The notes under the pieces were generated by a model. The model saw only the letters and a list, made by a program, of their open reading frames with translations. It did no database searches and was not told where the DNA came from. A stretch of DNA of 64,000 bases. Source: Flagellimonas hadalis. Its GTDB lineage: Bacteria; Bacteroidota; Bacteroidia; Flavobacteriales; Flavobacteriaceae. The stretch's first letter is position 1, and each line of letters begins with the position of its first letter. Positions 36,038 through 44,576 of this stretch are shown here, piece by piece. The position numbers and the translations under genes were made by a program. Location of the stretch: positions 248,001-312,000 of the forward strand of contig NZ_VNIK02000001.1 in NCBI RefSeq assembly GCF_007785775.2, in the 5' to 3' direction.

Positions 36038-37603
36038 TTATTCCTCTGTGGCCGGTGCCTTGTCAACCACTAATCGCTTGTCCTTGTTGGCTATCTCCCA
36101 AGCGGTGTAGAAAACAAGTCGTGTACGGTTCTCCAAAAGATCATAGTTGATCTTGTCCGGTGTGTCCCCAGGCCGGTGGTAGTCTGCGTGCGTACCGTTG
36201 AAGTAGAAGATGATCGGAATGTTGTTCTTGGCAAAATTGTAATGATCGCTTCGGTAATAAAACCTGTTTGGGTCGTTCTCGTCGTTATAGGTGTAGTCGA
36301 ACTCAATATTGGTGTATTTTTTGTTCACTTCTTCGGAAAGATTATGGAGTTCGGTACTCAATTTGTCCGACCCGATCAAATACAGATAGTTTCTGGCCCC
36401 TTTGTAATTGGGATCTATACGTCCGATCATGTCAATGTTCAAGTCCACAACCGTCTGGTCCAATGGGAAAATAGGATCCACGTCAGTATAGTATCGAGAT
36501 CCCAAAAGTCCCTTTTCCTCACCGGTCACGTGCAGGAATACAATAGATCGTTTAGGTCCATGGCCCGCATCGGCCGCTTTTTTGAATGCTTGGGCAATCT
36601 CCAACAACGCCACGCTGCCCGAACCATCATCATCGGCTCCGTTGTTGATCTGTCCATCTGAGGTTACACCAATATGGTCCAAATGGGAAGAGATGATCAC
36701 ATATTCATCGGGTTTTTCAGTTCCCTTTAGTATGGCGACCACGTTTTCAGAGCTTACCTTATCGTTCGCACTGGTGACGTTGAGTGACAGGTTGGTTGCA
36801 ATGGTTTGGGGTGTATCTTCGGATTCAATGTCGCTGTATATGGCCTTGGCGGAATTTTCGTCAAGAATGATGAGAATGGTTTCTGACTTGTCTTCTGCCA
36901 ATTGCATCCTTCCACTGTTGTTGGTCTTCATGAAACCGAAATAACCTTTGTACCTTGGAAAGTTTTGGGAATCAAAGTAAAGCACGCCTTTGGCCCCTTT
37001 ACTTTGTGCCAGTTCACCTTTTTTCCCCATACCCTCTGACATGTTGCTCCAAACAGATTTTTCGGCACTTCCTGAAATCACGTAGTTTCCATTGGCATCA
37101 ACAGGTTCCCCAGCCTTTATGAGCACCAATTTTTCAGTAACGTCGAGGTTTTTGTAATCTGAATATTCACCTTCCTCAATGCCGTAACCAGCATAGATCA
37201 CGCTGTCGTAGTTACCTTCGGCAGATGAAAAGGTGACCACATTTTCTCCCAATTCAAATACAGTATTGTTGATGGAAATGCTTCCTTCCGGCACCTTGGA
37301 CACTTCCAACGGCACTTCTTGAAAATAATCGCCGTCAGCTTTGGCTGCAGGAATTCCCAAGGATACATAGTGTGCCTTAAGATATTCAACGGCTTTTTTC
37401 TGGCCTGGCTCCCCAGTTTCCCTTCCTTCAAATTCATCGGAAGCGTAAGTAAATAGATGTGCTTTGAGGTCGTCTTGGGTAATGGATTCCGCATAGACCA
37501 CAGGATCGGCCACTTTTGCGACCTGTGCAGGCTCCGATACCGCTTTTTGCGAGGAATTGCAAGCAAACACAAGTCCCAGAGCAAGAATGGATAGTTTTCT
37601 CAT
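36038..37603 (-). CDS. M28 family metallopeptidase lipoprotein
   Basis: A 521-residue aminopeptidase-type zinc enzyme with a lipoprotein signal (lipobox LVFAC, Cys15), so it sits in the envelope. A PA domain is inserted at about residues 110-230 (KGAKGVLYFDSQNFPRYKGY). The two-zinc site motifs are all present: VIISSHLDHIG, NNGADDDGSGSVALLEIAQ, VFLHVTGEEKGLLGSRYY, LNIDMIGRID and the last histidine in NGTHADYHRPGDTPDKINYD. Family members release N-terminal amino acids. It has a 26-residue linker after the Cys. Single gene, converging on the surface operon. Confidence 0.93.
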   Translation of the reverse strand: MRKLSILALGLVFACNSSQKAVSEPAQVAKVADPVVYAESITQDDLKAHLFTYASDEFEGRETGEPGQKKAVEYLKAHYVSLGIPAAKADGDYFQEVPLEVSKVPEGSISINNTVFELGENVVTFSSAEGNYDSVIYAGYGIEEGEYSDYKNLDVTEKLVLIKAGEPVDANGNYVISGSAEKSVWSNMSEGMGKKGELAQSKGAKGVLYFDSQNFPRYKGYFGFMKTNNSGRMQLAEDKSETILIILDENSAKAIYSDIESEDTPQTIATNLSLNVTSANDKVSSENVVAILKGTEKPDEYVIISSHLDHIGVTSDGQINNGADDDGSGSVALLEIAQAFKKAADAGHGPKRSIVFLHVTGEEKGLLGSRYYTDVDPIFPLDQTVVDLNIDMIGRIDPNYKGARNYLYLIGSDKLSTELHNLSEEVNKKYTNIEFDYTYNDENDPNRFYYRSDHYNFAKNNIPIIFYFNGTHADYHRPGDTPDKINYDLLENRTRLVFYTAWEIANKDKRLVVDKAPATEE

Positions 37604-37628
37604 TTGTTAGTTGTTTTTCAAAATCTCC

Positions 37629-37636
37629 CAAAAGTA
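37629..37636 (-). promoter_or_regulatory. Candidate -7 box for M28 peptidase
   Basis: TACTTTTG on the minus strand, an exact TAnnTTTG match, 25 bp before the ATG at 37603. No good -33 element is visible. Confidence 0.4.
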
Positions 37637-37867
37637 GTCAAAAGATTGGTAATGGAATGTGTATATGGATTGAAGGGATTTGAATTTGAAAAAAGTGGCT
37701 TTAAGGTTGCATTATGGCTATATAGTCAAGTTTCAGGTTTCAATCTCCAAATTTTAAATAACCCAATAACAAATAACAGAATAACCCATGCTAAAAGTTC
37801 AAAAATTCTCATGCCTTTGTTTATCTTGGTCCCTAAATTCAACTTCATATATCGTAAACCACGGAAT

Positions 37868-39124
37868 ATGGACAGTAGTAAAAGTGTTGTTGTCGTAGGA
37901 GGCGGAATTGTTGGGCTTTCCACGGCATATTTTTTACAGAAAGAAGGTCACCAAGTGACTGTTTTGGACAAATCGGAGATTGATTCCGGTGCATCCTTTG
38001 TGAATGCGGGGTATCTTACTCCGAGCCACATCATCCCATTGGCCTCGCCGGGAATGATCACCAAGGGGTTGAAATACATGTTCAATTCGGCCAGCCCCTT
38101 CTACATGAAGCCACGATTGGATGTGGAGTTCTTCAAATGGGCCTGGTACTTTAAAAAATCATCCACCAAGGCCAAGGTTGAGAAGGCCATGCCCATCATC
38201 AGGGATATCAACTTGTTGAGCAGGGAACTTTACGAGGACATGAAGGCCTCGGGAGACCTTGGAGACTTTCTGATAGGGGACAAGGGACTCTTGATGGTGT
38301 ACCAGACCGAACAGGCCAGGGACCATGAAATGGAAGTGGTAGAAAAAGCGGGCAAAATGGGACTCATCGGCAAGCATTTGTCCAAGGAAGAATTAAAAAA
38401 AATAGAACCCGATGTGGATTTCAATGCCGAAGGAGCCATACTCTGGGAATGTGATAGACATACCACCCCACCACTCATCATGAAAAAGTTGTTGGAACAT
38501 TTGGCCCAAAGCGGAGTGACCATCAAAAAAGGGGAGGAAGTACACGATATTTCGGTTTCGGACAGAAAAATTACCAAAGTCGCGACCAACAAGTCCAGTT
38601 ACCAAGCGGATGAAGTGGTCTTGGCGGCGGGATCCTGGACCTCACAATTGTCAAAGAAATTAGGACTTCCATTGCCTTTGCAGGGAGGTAAGGGGTACAG
38701 GATCAATGTGGAATCCCCGACCGGAATCACCATGCCCGCCATCTTGATGGAAGCAAAAATGGCCGTGACCCCAATGGAAGGTTTTACCCGTTTTGCGGGG
38801 ACCATGGAGTTTTCCGGGATCAACCATACCATTAGAAAAGAAAGGGTGGAAGCCATTGCAAGAGGAGCGGAACGGTACTACAAAGGGCTCCAGATATCCG
38901 AAGAGGACAAGAGCAATGCCCAGTGTGGTCTGCGCCCAGTGACCCCTGATGGCCTACCGTACATTGGACGGCCCATCAAGTTTGATAACCTGACCATAGC
39001 TACAGGACACGCCATGATGGGATGGAGTTTGGGGCCGGCGACGGGCAAACTGATCACCGAGCTGATTTCCGAAAAAAAACCATCCATGGACATCGCTCCT
39101 TTTGATCCGGATCGCAAATTTTAG
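37868..39124 (+). CDS. FAD-dependent D-amino acid dehydrogenase-like oxidoreductase
   Basis: A 418-residue DAO/DadA-type flavoprotein. The Rossmann dinucleotide motif VVVVGGGIVGLSTAYFLQ lies at the N-terminus, the glutamate position of the second strand is replaced by Asp (VTVLDKSE), and the C-terminal FAD signature is GLRPVTPDGLPYIGRP plus ATGHAMMGWSLGPATGKL. I start it at the ATG at 37868; the frame is open 88 codons further upstream but that part has no homologous look. DadA enzymes oxidise D-amino acids, or cis-4-hydroxy-D-proline in some clusters; no proline-racemase-type partner is adjacent, so the substrate stays open. Confidence 0.9.
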   Translation: MDSSKSVVVVGGGIVGLSTAYFLQKEGHQVTVLDKSEIDSGASFVNAGYLTPSHIIPLASPGMITKGLKYMFNSASPFYMKPRLDVEFFKWAWYFKKSSTKAKVEKAMPIIRDINLLSRELYEDMKASGDLGDFLIGDKGLLMVYQTEQARDHEMEVVEKAGKMGLIGKHLSKEELKKIEPDVDFNAEGAILWECDRHTTPPLIMKKLLEHLAQSGVTIKKGEEVHDISVSDRKITKVATNKSSYQADEVVLAAGSWTSQLSKKLGLPLPLQGGKGYRINVESPTGITMPAILMEAKMAVTPMEGFTRFAGTMEFSGINHTIRKERVEAIARGAERYYKGLQISEEDKSNAQCGLRPVTPDGLPYIGRPIKFDNLTIATGHAMMGWSLGPATGKLITELISEKKPSMDIAPFDPDRKF

Positions 39125-39198
39125 GGAAACCCGCATTTTCTTTAGGTTAATTTGGGCATAGTATGCGCCATAAATTTTTTAATTGCCTTAATTCGAAG

Positions 39199-39206
39199 TA
39201 ATTTTG
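39199..39206 (+). promoter_or_regulatory. -7 box abutting the start of the 39211 gene
   Basis: TAATTTTG, an exact TAnnTTTG match, ends 4 bp before the ATG at 39211, so the transcript would be leaderless or nearly so. Confidence 0.45.
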
Positions 39207-39210
39207 TAGT

Positions 39211-40131
39211 ATGATTAAGCACTACACCACCCTTTTTTCTTTTTTTTATCTCTTTGGCCTTCATTCCCAAGAAGTCCAGATATTTAACGTGGGAGATTTT
39301 GACCTGGAAGGTAAGGTCAAGTCGTGTTTGGTCATTACCGATTATGGCAGGGAACTGTTCGAGTTCAACAAAAATGGCATTCTTACCAAAACCATTACCC
39401 AATACAACGATTCGGACCAGGACATTACCTACTACAAATACAAGGAAGGTGAATTGTTGGAAAAACGAATGGAAAGTTATAAGAAGAACGTTTTGGACGA
39501 ATCCACTTCCATGGCGAATTTCTATACCATAGACACTGTGCCAAATAGGAAAGTGGTGGAAAAGATTGTTTCCTATGACAAACAATTCTTGGAACAACAG
39601 GTATACCTCTATGGCGAAGAGGGCAAATTGCAGAAAATGGTTTCCTCCAATATAGACGGAGTGGACGAGACCACTTTTGAGTACACACCTTTCAAGGATG
39701 GAACCACTGTGAGCACCTATACCAATGGCATTTTGGAGAAATCGGTCAGGACCTCGGAACGAAAAGGGCCCAAGGGAACCCAAAAATCAGTGCTCACCAA
39801 GGAATACATTGACGGCGAGCCCAACCGCGCGACCGAGGAGGTCTATAATGATAAAGGTAAACTGGTCACCCATGAGGATTTTATCTACAATGTGGAAGAG
39901 AAGGAATTTGTCTCCCAGAAAAAACAGTTCTACCACTACAAGGAAGGCGTCTTGGACAGGGTGGTCACGAAGACCTTGACCACGGAATCCACCAACAACT
40001 ACATTTTTCAGTTCGACAGCCATACGCCAAAGAACTGGGTGAAGCAGATTGTGACCCCTAACAATACCTATACCACAAGGGTCATTAAATACTATCCCGA
40101 AGAAGGAGAAAAAACCGATGTCAACCGATAG
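39211..40131 (+). CDS. Secreted protein of unknown function
   Basis: A 306-residue protein that I cannot assign to a family. The N-terminus is signal-like (MIKHYTTLFSFFYLFGLHSQ). The body has short repeated patterns resembling YD/RHS-type or toast-rack strand units (LFEFNKNGILTKTITQYND; ATEEVYNDKGKLVTHEDFIY; QKKQFYHYKEGVLDRVVTK), rich in Tyr, Lys and Glu, ending in a polar tail. This pattern of stepwise [EF]-x-[YF]-N-x-x-G units is often seen in periplasmic or surface proteins that track a text-like repeat; no catalytic residues stand out. It is a lone gene, and its stop codon lies in a small hairpin. Confidence 0.75.
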   Translation: MIKHYTTLFSFFYLFGLHSQEVQIFNVGDFDLEGKVKSCLVITDYGRELFEFNKNGILTKTITQYNDSDQDITYYKYKEGELLEKRMESYKKNVLDESTSMANFYTIDTVPNRKVVEKIVSYDKQFLEQQVYLYGEEGKLQKMVSSNIDGVDETTFEYTPFKDGTTVSTYTNGILEKSVRTSERKGPKGTQKSVLTKEYIDGEPNRATEEVYNDKGKLVTHEDFIYNVEEKEFVSQKKQFYHYKEGVLDRVVTKTLTTESTNNYIFQFDSHTPKNWVKQIVTPNNTYTTRVIKYYPEEGEKTDVNR

Positions 40132-40146
40132 ATACTTTGTATCTAT
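40128..40146. terminator. Hairpin at the end of the 39211 gene
   Basis: Perfect 8-bp stem ATAGATAC / GTATCTAT with a TTT loop, overlapping the TAG stop at 40129-40131, in the 26-bp gap between convergent genes. No T-tract follows, so termination is uncertain. Confidence 0.35.
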
Positions 40147-40157
40147 GGTTTGATGTT

Positions 40158-40808
40158 CTACACCAAACTTTTGATGATTTTGGGCTTTACCTCGTGTCCG
40201 CCAGAAAAAGTTATAATTTCTGCCTTTCCTCTAAATAGCGTATCGATTTTGACTTTTTCGGTCTTCAATCGGTCCGGGGTCAAAAACTCATCCGCATCCC
40301 CATAGATGATCTTGACGCTGGTTGCATCGAAATCAAGGAAATCAAAATCTTCCTTGGTCAGTTCGTTGGGAATGCCCCCGGCATAGAGCACCACTGTCTT
40401 GTAGGCAATTTTTCTATGGGCCAGCCAACGCATGGCAATGGAAACCCCTTGTGAGAAACCAAAGAGTATAAAATTAAGACCTTTTGGAAGGTTCTCCACT
40501 TGCACCACCGCATCGATATAGTTGAGCACGTTGCCAATTTCCATTTGGGTGTTCTCCTTGGTGAGCCAACTGGCCCCCACATACTTGTATTCGTTCCCCA
40601 AATAATACTTGGAAGGGGCCTGTGGCACAATGATGTAATTGGTCTCCGGATCTAGTGCATTGAAATATTTTACAAAGTAACGGCTTAGGTATCCGATGCC
40701 GTGGAACACCAACCATACATTCTTGGTACTACCGGTGATGGTGTTTTGGGTGAGATAGGAGTTTTCGGTGATGTAGGCGACCGTTTTTTCACTGTGGGGC
40801 ATAATCAT
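40158..40808 (-). CDS. Alpha/beta hydrolase (phospholipase/carboxylesterase type)
   Basis: A 216-residue cytoplasmic esterase. The nucleophile elbow is FILFGFSQGVSIAMRW (Ser in GFSQG), the acid is likely Asp in IIYGDADEFLTP and the base His in FSGGHEVKPK. The N-terminal oxyanion region is VWLVFHGIGYLSRYF. This pattern is closer to carboxylesterase/lysophospholipase proteins (YpfH type) than to MenH, even though it lies beside the menaquinone genes, divergently from the thioesterase gene with 54 bp between the starts. Confidence 0.88.
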   Translation of the reverse strand: MIMPHSEKTVAYITENSYLTQNTITGSTKNVWLVFHGIGYLSRYFVKYFNALDPETNYIIVPQAPSKYYLGNEYKYVGASWLTKENTQMEIGNVLNYIDAVVQVENLPKGLNFILFGFSQGVSIAMRWLAHRKIAYKTVVLYAGGIPNELTKEDFDFLDFDATSVKIIYGDADEFLTPDRLKTEKVKIDTLFRGKAEIITFSGGHEVKPKIIKSLV

Positions 40809-40862
40809 GGAGTTTGATTCGATATTGCCATCGCTTTATGTAATTTTACAAAAAATAAGAGG

Positions 40863-41285
40863 ATGAACGAGCATAAAGAGAAAATTCTGGCTGTCTGCAA
40901 CGAAATCAGCAAGGGAACTTTGATGGAAACATTGGACATCACCTATATCGATGTGGGCGAGAATTTTCTTCTGGCACGCATGCCCGTTACGCCAAGAGTG
41001 TACCAGCCCGATGGAGTTCTGCACGGCGGGGCATCCGTGGCCTTGGCCGAGAGTGTGGGCAGTGCCGCCTCCTATATTTTCTTGGATGGAAAGGAGTTTT
41101 TTGTGCGTGGGATAGAGATTGCCGCAAACCATGTGAAATCCGTGAAAGAGGGATATGTGTATGCCCGGGCATCCATCCTTCACAAGGGCCGGACCACCCA
41201 ACTTTGGGAGATCAAGATCACCAATGAAGAAGGCGATCTCATTTCCAACTGTAAATTGACTACCATTGCATTACCCAGAAAATAA
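40863..41285 (+). CDS. Hotdog thioesterase, probable DHNA-CoA thioesterase (MenI-like)
   Basis: A 140-residue PaaI-family hotdog protein. The catalytic signature is PDGVLHGGASVALAESVGSA (HGG plus acidic residue), followed by GIEIAANHVKSVKEGYVYAR. Proteins of this type in menaquinone loci hydrolyse 1,4-dihydroxy-2-naphthoyl-CoA (MenI). The assignment here rests on family plus position: it is first in the cluster and its end overlaps menF by 20 bp. A general acyl-CoA thioesterase remains possible. Confidence 0.82.
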   Translation: MNEHKEKILAVCNEISKGTLMETLDITYIDVGENFLLARMPVTPRVYQPDGVLHGGASVALAESVGSAASYIFLDGKEFFVRGIEIAANHVKSVKEGYVYARASILHKGRTTQLWEIKITNEEGDLISNCKLTTIALPRK

Positions 41286-42324
41286 AGAGCTTCAATACCT
41301 ATTCGGCAAAGTCGAAAACCAGCTGAAAAATGACCTTCCCTTTGCAATCTATCGAAAACCGGAACAGGAAGAACTTGTCGGTGTTTTTCAGATGGACAAA
41401 GAACTCCGTTTCACCAATTTTCAGGACAGGGGATTTGTTTTTGCGCCGTTCGATCTCACAAAAGGGGCCGTCCTGATTCGACCTGATGAAATTGTAACAG
41501 GAACCCATTCGTTACAAAAGAAATTGGACAGAGCCGAAGTCGCCCTTTCTGATGAGGGAAAAAAGGAACATTTGGAATTGGTTGAAAAGGGGATCCAGGA
41601 AATTGGGAAAGGAAACCTGAAAAAAGTGGTCCTTTCCAGAAAAATGGAAGTGGCCTTGACCAAAAGTCCCCTTGCCATTTTTAATGATCTTTTACAACAG
41701 TACCCCAACGCATGTTGTTACCTGTTCCACCATCCCGAAGTGGGCACTTGGTGCGGGGCAACACCTGAAACCTTGGTAAAGGTCAAAGGCGGGGAGTTGT
41801 GGACCATGTCCTTGGCCGCGACCTTGCCCTTCGAAGGCAACGAAGACCCGACATGGGGCAGTAAAGAGATAGAGGAACAGGATATGGTGTCCGATTACAT
41901 CCGGGAAAAACTGCACCCTGCCCTGGAACGGTTGGAAATCGATGAGGCAAAATCCGTCAGGGCGGGCAACCTTTGGCACTTGAGGTCCGAGGTAAGGGGA
42001 AGGATGAAGCCTGAAACGGACATTCAAAAAGTGATCATCACATTACACCCAACTCCTGCTGTTTGCGGCATACCCACCCAAGATGCCATGGATTTCATCA
42101 TGCGGAACGAAAATTACCAGCGCACCTTTTACACTGGTTTTTTGGGCGAGCTCAATCTCTTAGGTCCAAATGATGTTTCGCTGTTTGTGAACCTCAGGTG
42201 CATGGAACTCAATGGGGACAAGGCCTCCATTTTTGTGGGCGGTGGAATCACTTCGGCCTCCAATCCGTTGAACGAATGGATTGAGACACAGAACAAAAGC
42301 AAGACCATGTTGGGCATCCTATAA
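41266..42324 (+). CDS. menF: Isochorismate synthase, TTG start
   Basis: A 352-residue chorismate-binding enzyme converting chorismate to isochorismate, the first step of menaquinone synthesis. Motifs of the family: KKVVLSRKMEVAL, TWCGATPETLVKVKGGELWT, TMSLAATLPFEGNEDPTWGS, HPTPAVCGIPTQDAMDFI, YTGFLGELNLLG, NLRCMELNGDKASIFVGGGI and NPLNEWIETQNKSKTM. An in-frame TGA at 41257-41259 limits the N-terminus, and the only start-like codon before the conserved part is TTG at 41266, overlapping the thioesterase gene. The next ATG (MDKELRF) is over 40 codons in. It could also be called entC-like; position supports menF. Confidence 0.9.
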   Translation: MHYPENKELQYLFGKVENQLKNDLPFAIYRKPEQEELVGVFQMDKELRFTNFQDRGFVFAPFDLTKGAVLIRPDEIVTGTHSLQKKLDRAEVALSDEGKKEHLELVEKGIQEIGKGNLKKVVLSRKMEVALTKSPLAIFNDLLQQYPNACCYLFHHPEVGTWCGATPETLVKVKGGELWTMSLAATLPFEGNEDPTWGSKEIEEQDMVSDYIREKLHPALERLEIDEAKSVRAGNLWHLRSEVRGRMKPETDIQKVIITLHPTPAVCGIPTQDAMDFIMRNENYQRTFYTGFLGELNLLGPNDVSLFVNLRCMELNGDKASIFVGGGITSASNPLNEWIETQNKSKTMLGIL

Positions 42325-42364
42325 TTTGCTGTCCCGGATTTTGGGGGAATCCCATTTTCAAGCG

Positions 42365-42372
42365 TATTTTTG
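42365..42372 (+). promoter_or_regulatory. -7 box abutting menD
   Basis: TATTTTTG, an exact TAnnTTTG match, ends 6 bp before the ATG at 42379. A TTTG at 42340-42343 lies 21 bp upstream of it, slightly far for a -33 element. A second, leaderless promoter inside the men operon is implied. Confidence 0.5.
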
Positions 42373-42378
42373 TACTCC

Positions 42379-44115
42379 ATGATGTATTCCAATATTCCCG
42401 CCGCACAAACATTGGTCCTGTATTTTAAGTCCAAGGGAATCAAACATATAGTGATTTCACCGGGCTCACGGAACGCCCCATTGACCATCGGTTTCACCAA
42501 GCATCCATTTTTTACTTGTTATAGTGTTGTGGACGAGCGCTGTGCCGCTTTTTTTGCCCTTGGCATGGCCCAGCAATTGCAGGAACCCGTTGCGGTGGTC
42601 TGCACATCGGGGAGTGCCCTGCTCAATTATTATCCGGCAGTGGCCGAGGCTTTTTACAGCGATATTCCCTTGGTTGTCGTTTCTGCGGATAGGCCAAGTT
42701 ACCGAATCGATATTGGCGATGGCCAGACCATCAGACAGACCAATGTACTGGAAAAGCACATCGGATATGCTGCCAATCTGAAACAGGATATTTCCCATGC
42801 AGCAGGTACGGTCTCCACCCTCGGCAAAGACCTTTTGGTGGATACGCAGGAAGACATCCAGGCATTCAATGAAAAAGAATTGGCAAAGGCACTTCGCATG
42901 GCATTTGTGGAGAAATCGCCAGTGCATGTCAATATTCCGTTTGAGGAACCGCTATACGGCCTGTTGGACGAACCCACGGTACAGCTCTCGGTGCCTGAAG
43001 AGGACACTGAGAAAGTGTCCGAAGGGGTGGATTATGCCAAGTTTGCCTCCATTTGGAACAATAGCCCCAGAAAAATGGTCTTGGTAGGGGTGGACCAGCC
43101 CGATACCATAGATCAGGAGGTTTTGGAAGCCTTGGCAAAGGACGGCCATACGCTGGTGTTCACCGAAACGACCTCCAATCTGCACCATCCTGAATTTTTC
43201 CCCAGTATTGATAGTATCATTGCCCCGATTGAAAAATCATCGGACAGGGAAGAACTTTTCAAAGCGCTCCGGCCCGATCTGCTCCTTACTTTTGGCGGGA
43301 TGGTCGTTTCCAAAAAGATCAAGGCATTTTTGCGCAAGTTCCAGCCCAAGGTCCATTGGCATATCGACCCTAAAACCGCATACGATACGTTTTTTTGTCT
43401 CACGGAACATGTGAGGGAACAACCCAATACCTTTCTAAAAGATATCCTTACGCCTTCGGAAATGGAAAGTGCCTATAAAAAGAAATGGAAGCAGGCCAAA
43501 GCGGCCTACGAGAGTGGTAGGGCCGCTTATTTGGAACAGATTCCCTTCTCGGATTTTATGGTTTTTGACGAAGTTATAACGCACATACCCAAAGGGTATC
43601 AGGTACATTTGGCCAATAGTTCCACGGTGCGTTACGCCCAATTGTTCCCCATGCACCCATCGTTAAAAGTGTTTTGCAACAGGGGCACCAGTGGAATTGA
43701 CGGAAGTACGTCCACGGCCGTAGGGGCCTCTGTTCACAATGAAGGCCCTACGTTGTTGATCACCGGGGATTTGAGCTTTCTGTATGATAGCAATGCCCTT
43801 TGGAACAACCATATCCGGCCCGATTTCAGGATCGTCATCGTCAATAATGGGGGAGGGGGTATTTTTAGGATCCTTCCTGGTAAAGAGGATACGGATGAGT
43901 TCAATACCTTTTTTGAGACCCAGCACCGACTCAATGCAGAACATTTGGCAAAGATGTATGGGTTTGAATACAATCAAGTTTCGGACAACAAACAATTGAG
44001 GGACGGACTGGAAAATTTTTATGCAGTATCTGATAAACCTAAGATTTTGGAAATCAATACCCCACGGGAACTGAACAATAAAATTTTGCTCGACTATTTC
44101 GATTTTATATCTTAG
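42379..44115 (+). CDS. menD: SEPHCHC synthase
   Basis: A 578-residue thiamine-diphosphate enzyme joining isochorismate and 2-oxoglutarate (second committed step to menaquinone). The N-terminal domain has HIVISPGSRNAPLTIGF and the catalytic glutamate region VVDERCAAFFALGMA; VVCTSGSALLNYYPAVAEA and VVVSADRPSYRIDIGDGQTI follow; the ThDP-binding motif at the C-terminus is GDLSFLYDSNALWNNH...NNGGGGIFRILPG. The length fits MenD. Start: ATG at 42379 (or the next codon, also ATG); a TTG three codons earlier is part of the -7 box. Confidence 0.95.
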   Translation: MMYSNIPAAQTLVLYFKSKGIKHIVISPGSRNAPLTIGFTKHPFFTCYSVVDERCAAFFALGMAQQLQEPVAVVCTSGSALLNYYPAVAEAFYSDIPLVVVSADRPSYRIDIGDGQTIRQTNVLEKHIGYAANLKQDISHAAGTVSTLGKDLLVDTQEDIQAFNEKELAKALRMAFVEKSPVHVNIPFEEPLYGLLDEPTVQLSVPEEDTEKVSEGVDYAKFASIWNNSPRKMVLVGVDQPDTIDQEVLEALAKDGHTLVFTETTSNLHHPEFFPSIDSIIAPIEKSSDREELFKALRPDLLLTFGGMVVSKKIKAFLRKFQPKVHWHIDPKTAYDTFFCLTEHVREQPNTFLKDILTPSEMESAYKKKWKQAKAAYESGRAAYLEQIPFSDFMVFDEVITHIPKGYQVHLANSSTVRYAQLFPMHPSLKVFCNRGTSGIDGSTSTAVGASVHNEGPTLLITGDLSFLYDSNALWNNHIRPDFRIVIVNNGGGGIFRILPGKEDTDEFNTFFETQHRLNAEHLAKMYGFEYNQVSDNKQLRDGLENFYAVSDKPKILEINTPRELNNKILLDYFDFIS

Positions 44116-44153
44116 ACCATAAACTATAAATCCAAAAAAGACACTGATCGATT

Positions 44154-44495
44154 ATGAGCAGAAGAGACGAACTCATCGAAAAATACGCAGACGACATCAA
44201 GACCAAATTTGGGGAAACCCCGGACATGGACCTGCTGACCAAGGTAACCATAGGTCTAGGTCCGGCCATATATAATTTGGATGCTTCCAAAGTTTCCGGG
44301 TCGGATGAAAAGGAACTGGAGACTGTAAAGAACAATTTTTTGATCAAGAAATTAGGCCTTGCCGATAGTCCAGCGCTCATGGATGCCATAAATAGTGTGA
44401 TCGATAAATATGGCCAATCTGAGAAAAACAAGCAACGGGCCGTCATTTATTATATGTTGGCGAAACATTTTGGCAAGCAATCCGCTTATAATTAG
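44154..44495 (+). CDS. DUF2853 family protein
   Basis: A 113-residue all-helical cytoplasmic protein matching DUF2853 as I know it (DELIEKYADDIKTKFGETP, TKVTIGLGPAIYNLDASKV, AINSVIDKYGQSEKNKQRAV). Function unknown. It follows menD by 38 bp and ends at a strong terminator, so it is probably the last gene of the menF-menD transcript. Confidence 0.9.
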   Translation: MSRRDELIEKYADDIKTKFGETPDMDLLTKVTIGLGPAIYNLDASKVSGSDEKELETVKNNFLIKKLGLADSPALMDAINSVIDKYGQSEKNKQRAVIYYMLAKHFGKQSAYN

Positions 44496-44520
44496 ATAGA
44501 TATAGTACAAATTGCATTTG

Positions 44521-44547
44521 GCTGCTCTTTTAGGGCAGCTTTTTTTA
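44521..44547 (+). terminator. Terminator after DUF2853 gene
   Basis: GCTGC / GCAGC stem with a 9-base loop (TCTTTTAGG) and an eight-T tract. Confidence 0.75.
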
Positions 44548-44564
44548 TACCCACAAATTCCATC

Positions 44565-44572
44565 TACCTTTG
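44565..44572 (+). promoter_or_regulatory. -7 box abutting the CvfB-like gene
   Basis: TACCTTTG, an exact TAnnTTTG match, ends 4 bp before the ATG at 44577 and sits just after the preceding terminator; again a leaderless layout. Confidence 0.5.
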
Positions 44573-44576
44573 CCTT

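Noticed and set aside
40158..40808. MenH (SHCHC synthase) for the alpha/beta hydrolase next to the men genes
   Set aside because: It is on the opposite strand and its GFSQG elbow and overall layout fit carboxylesterase/lysophospholipase proteins better.
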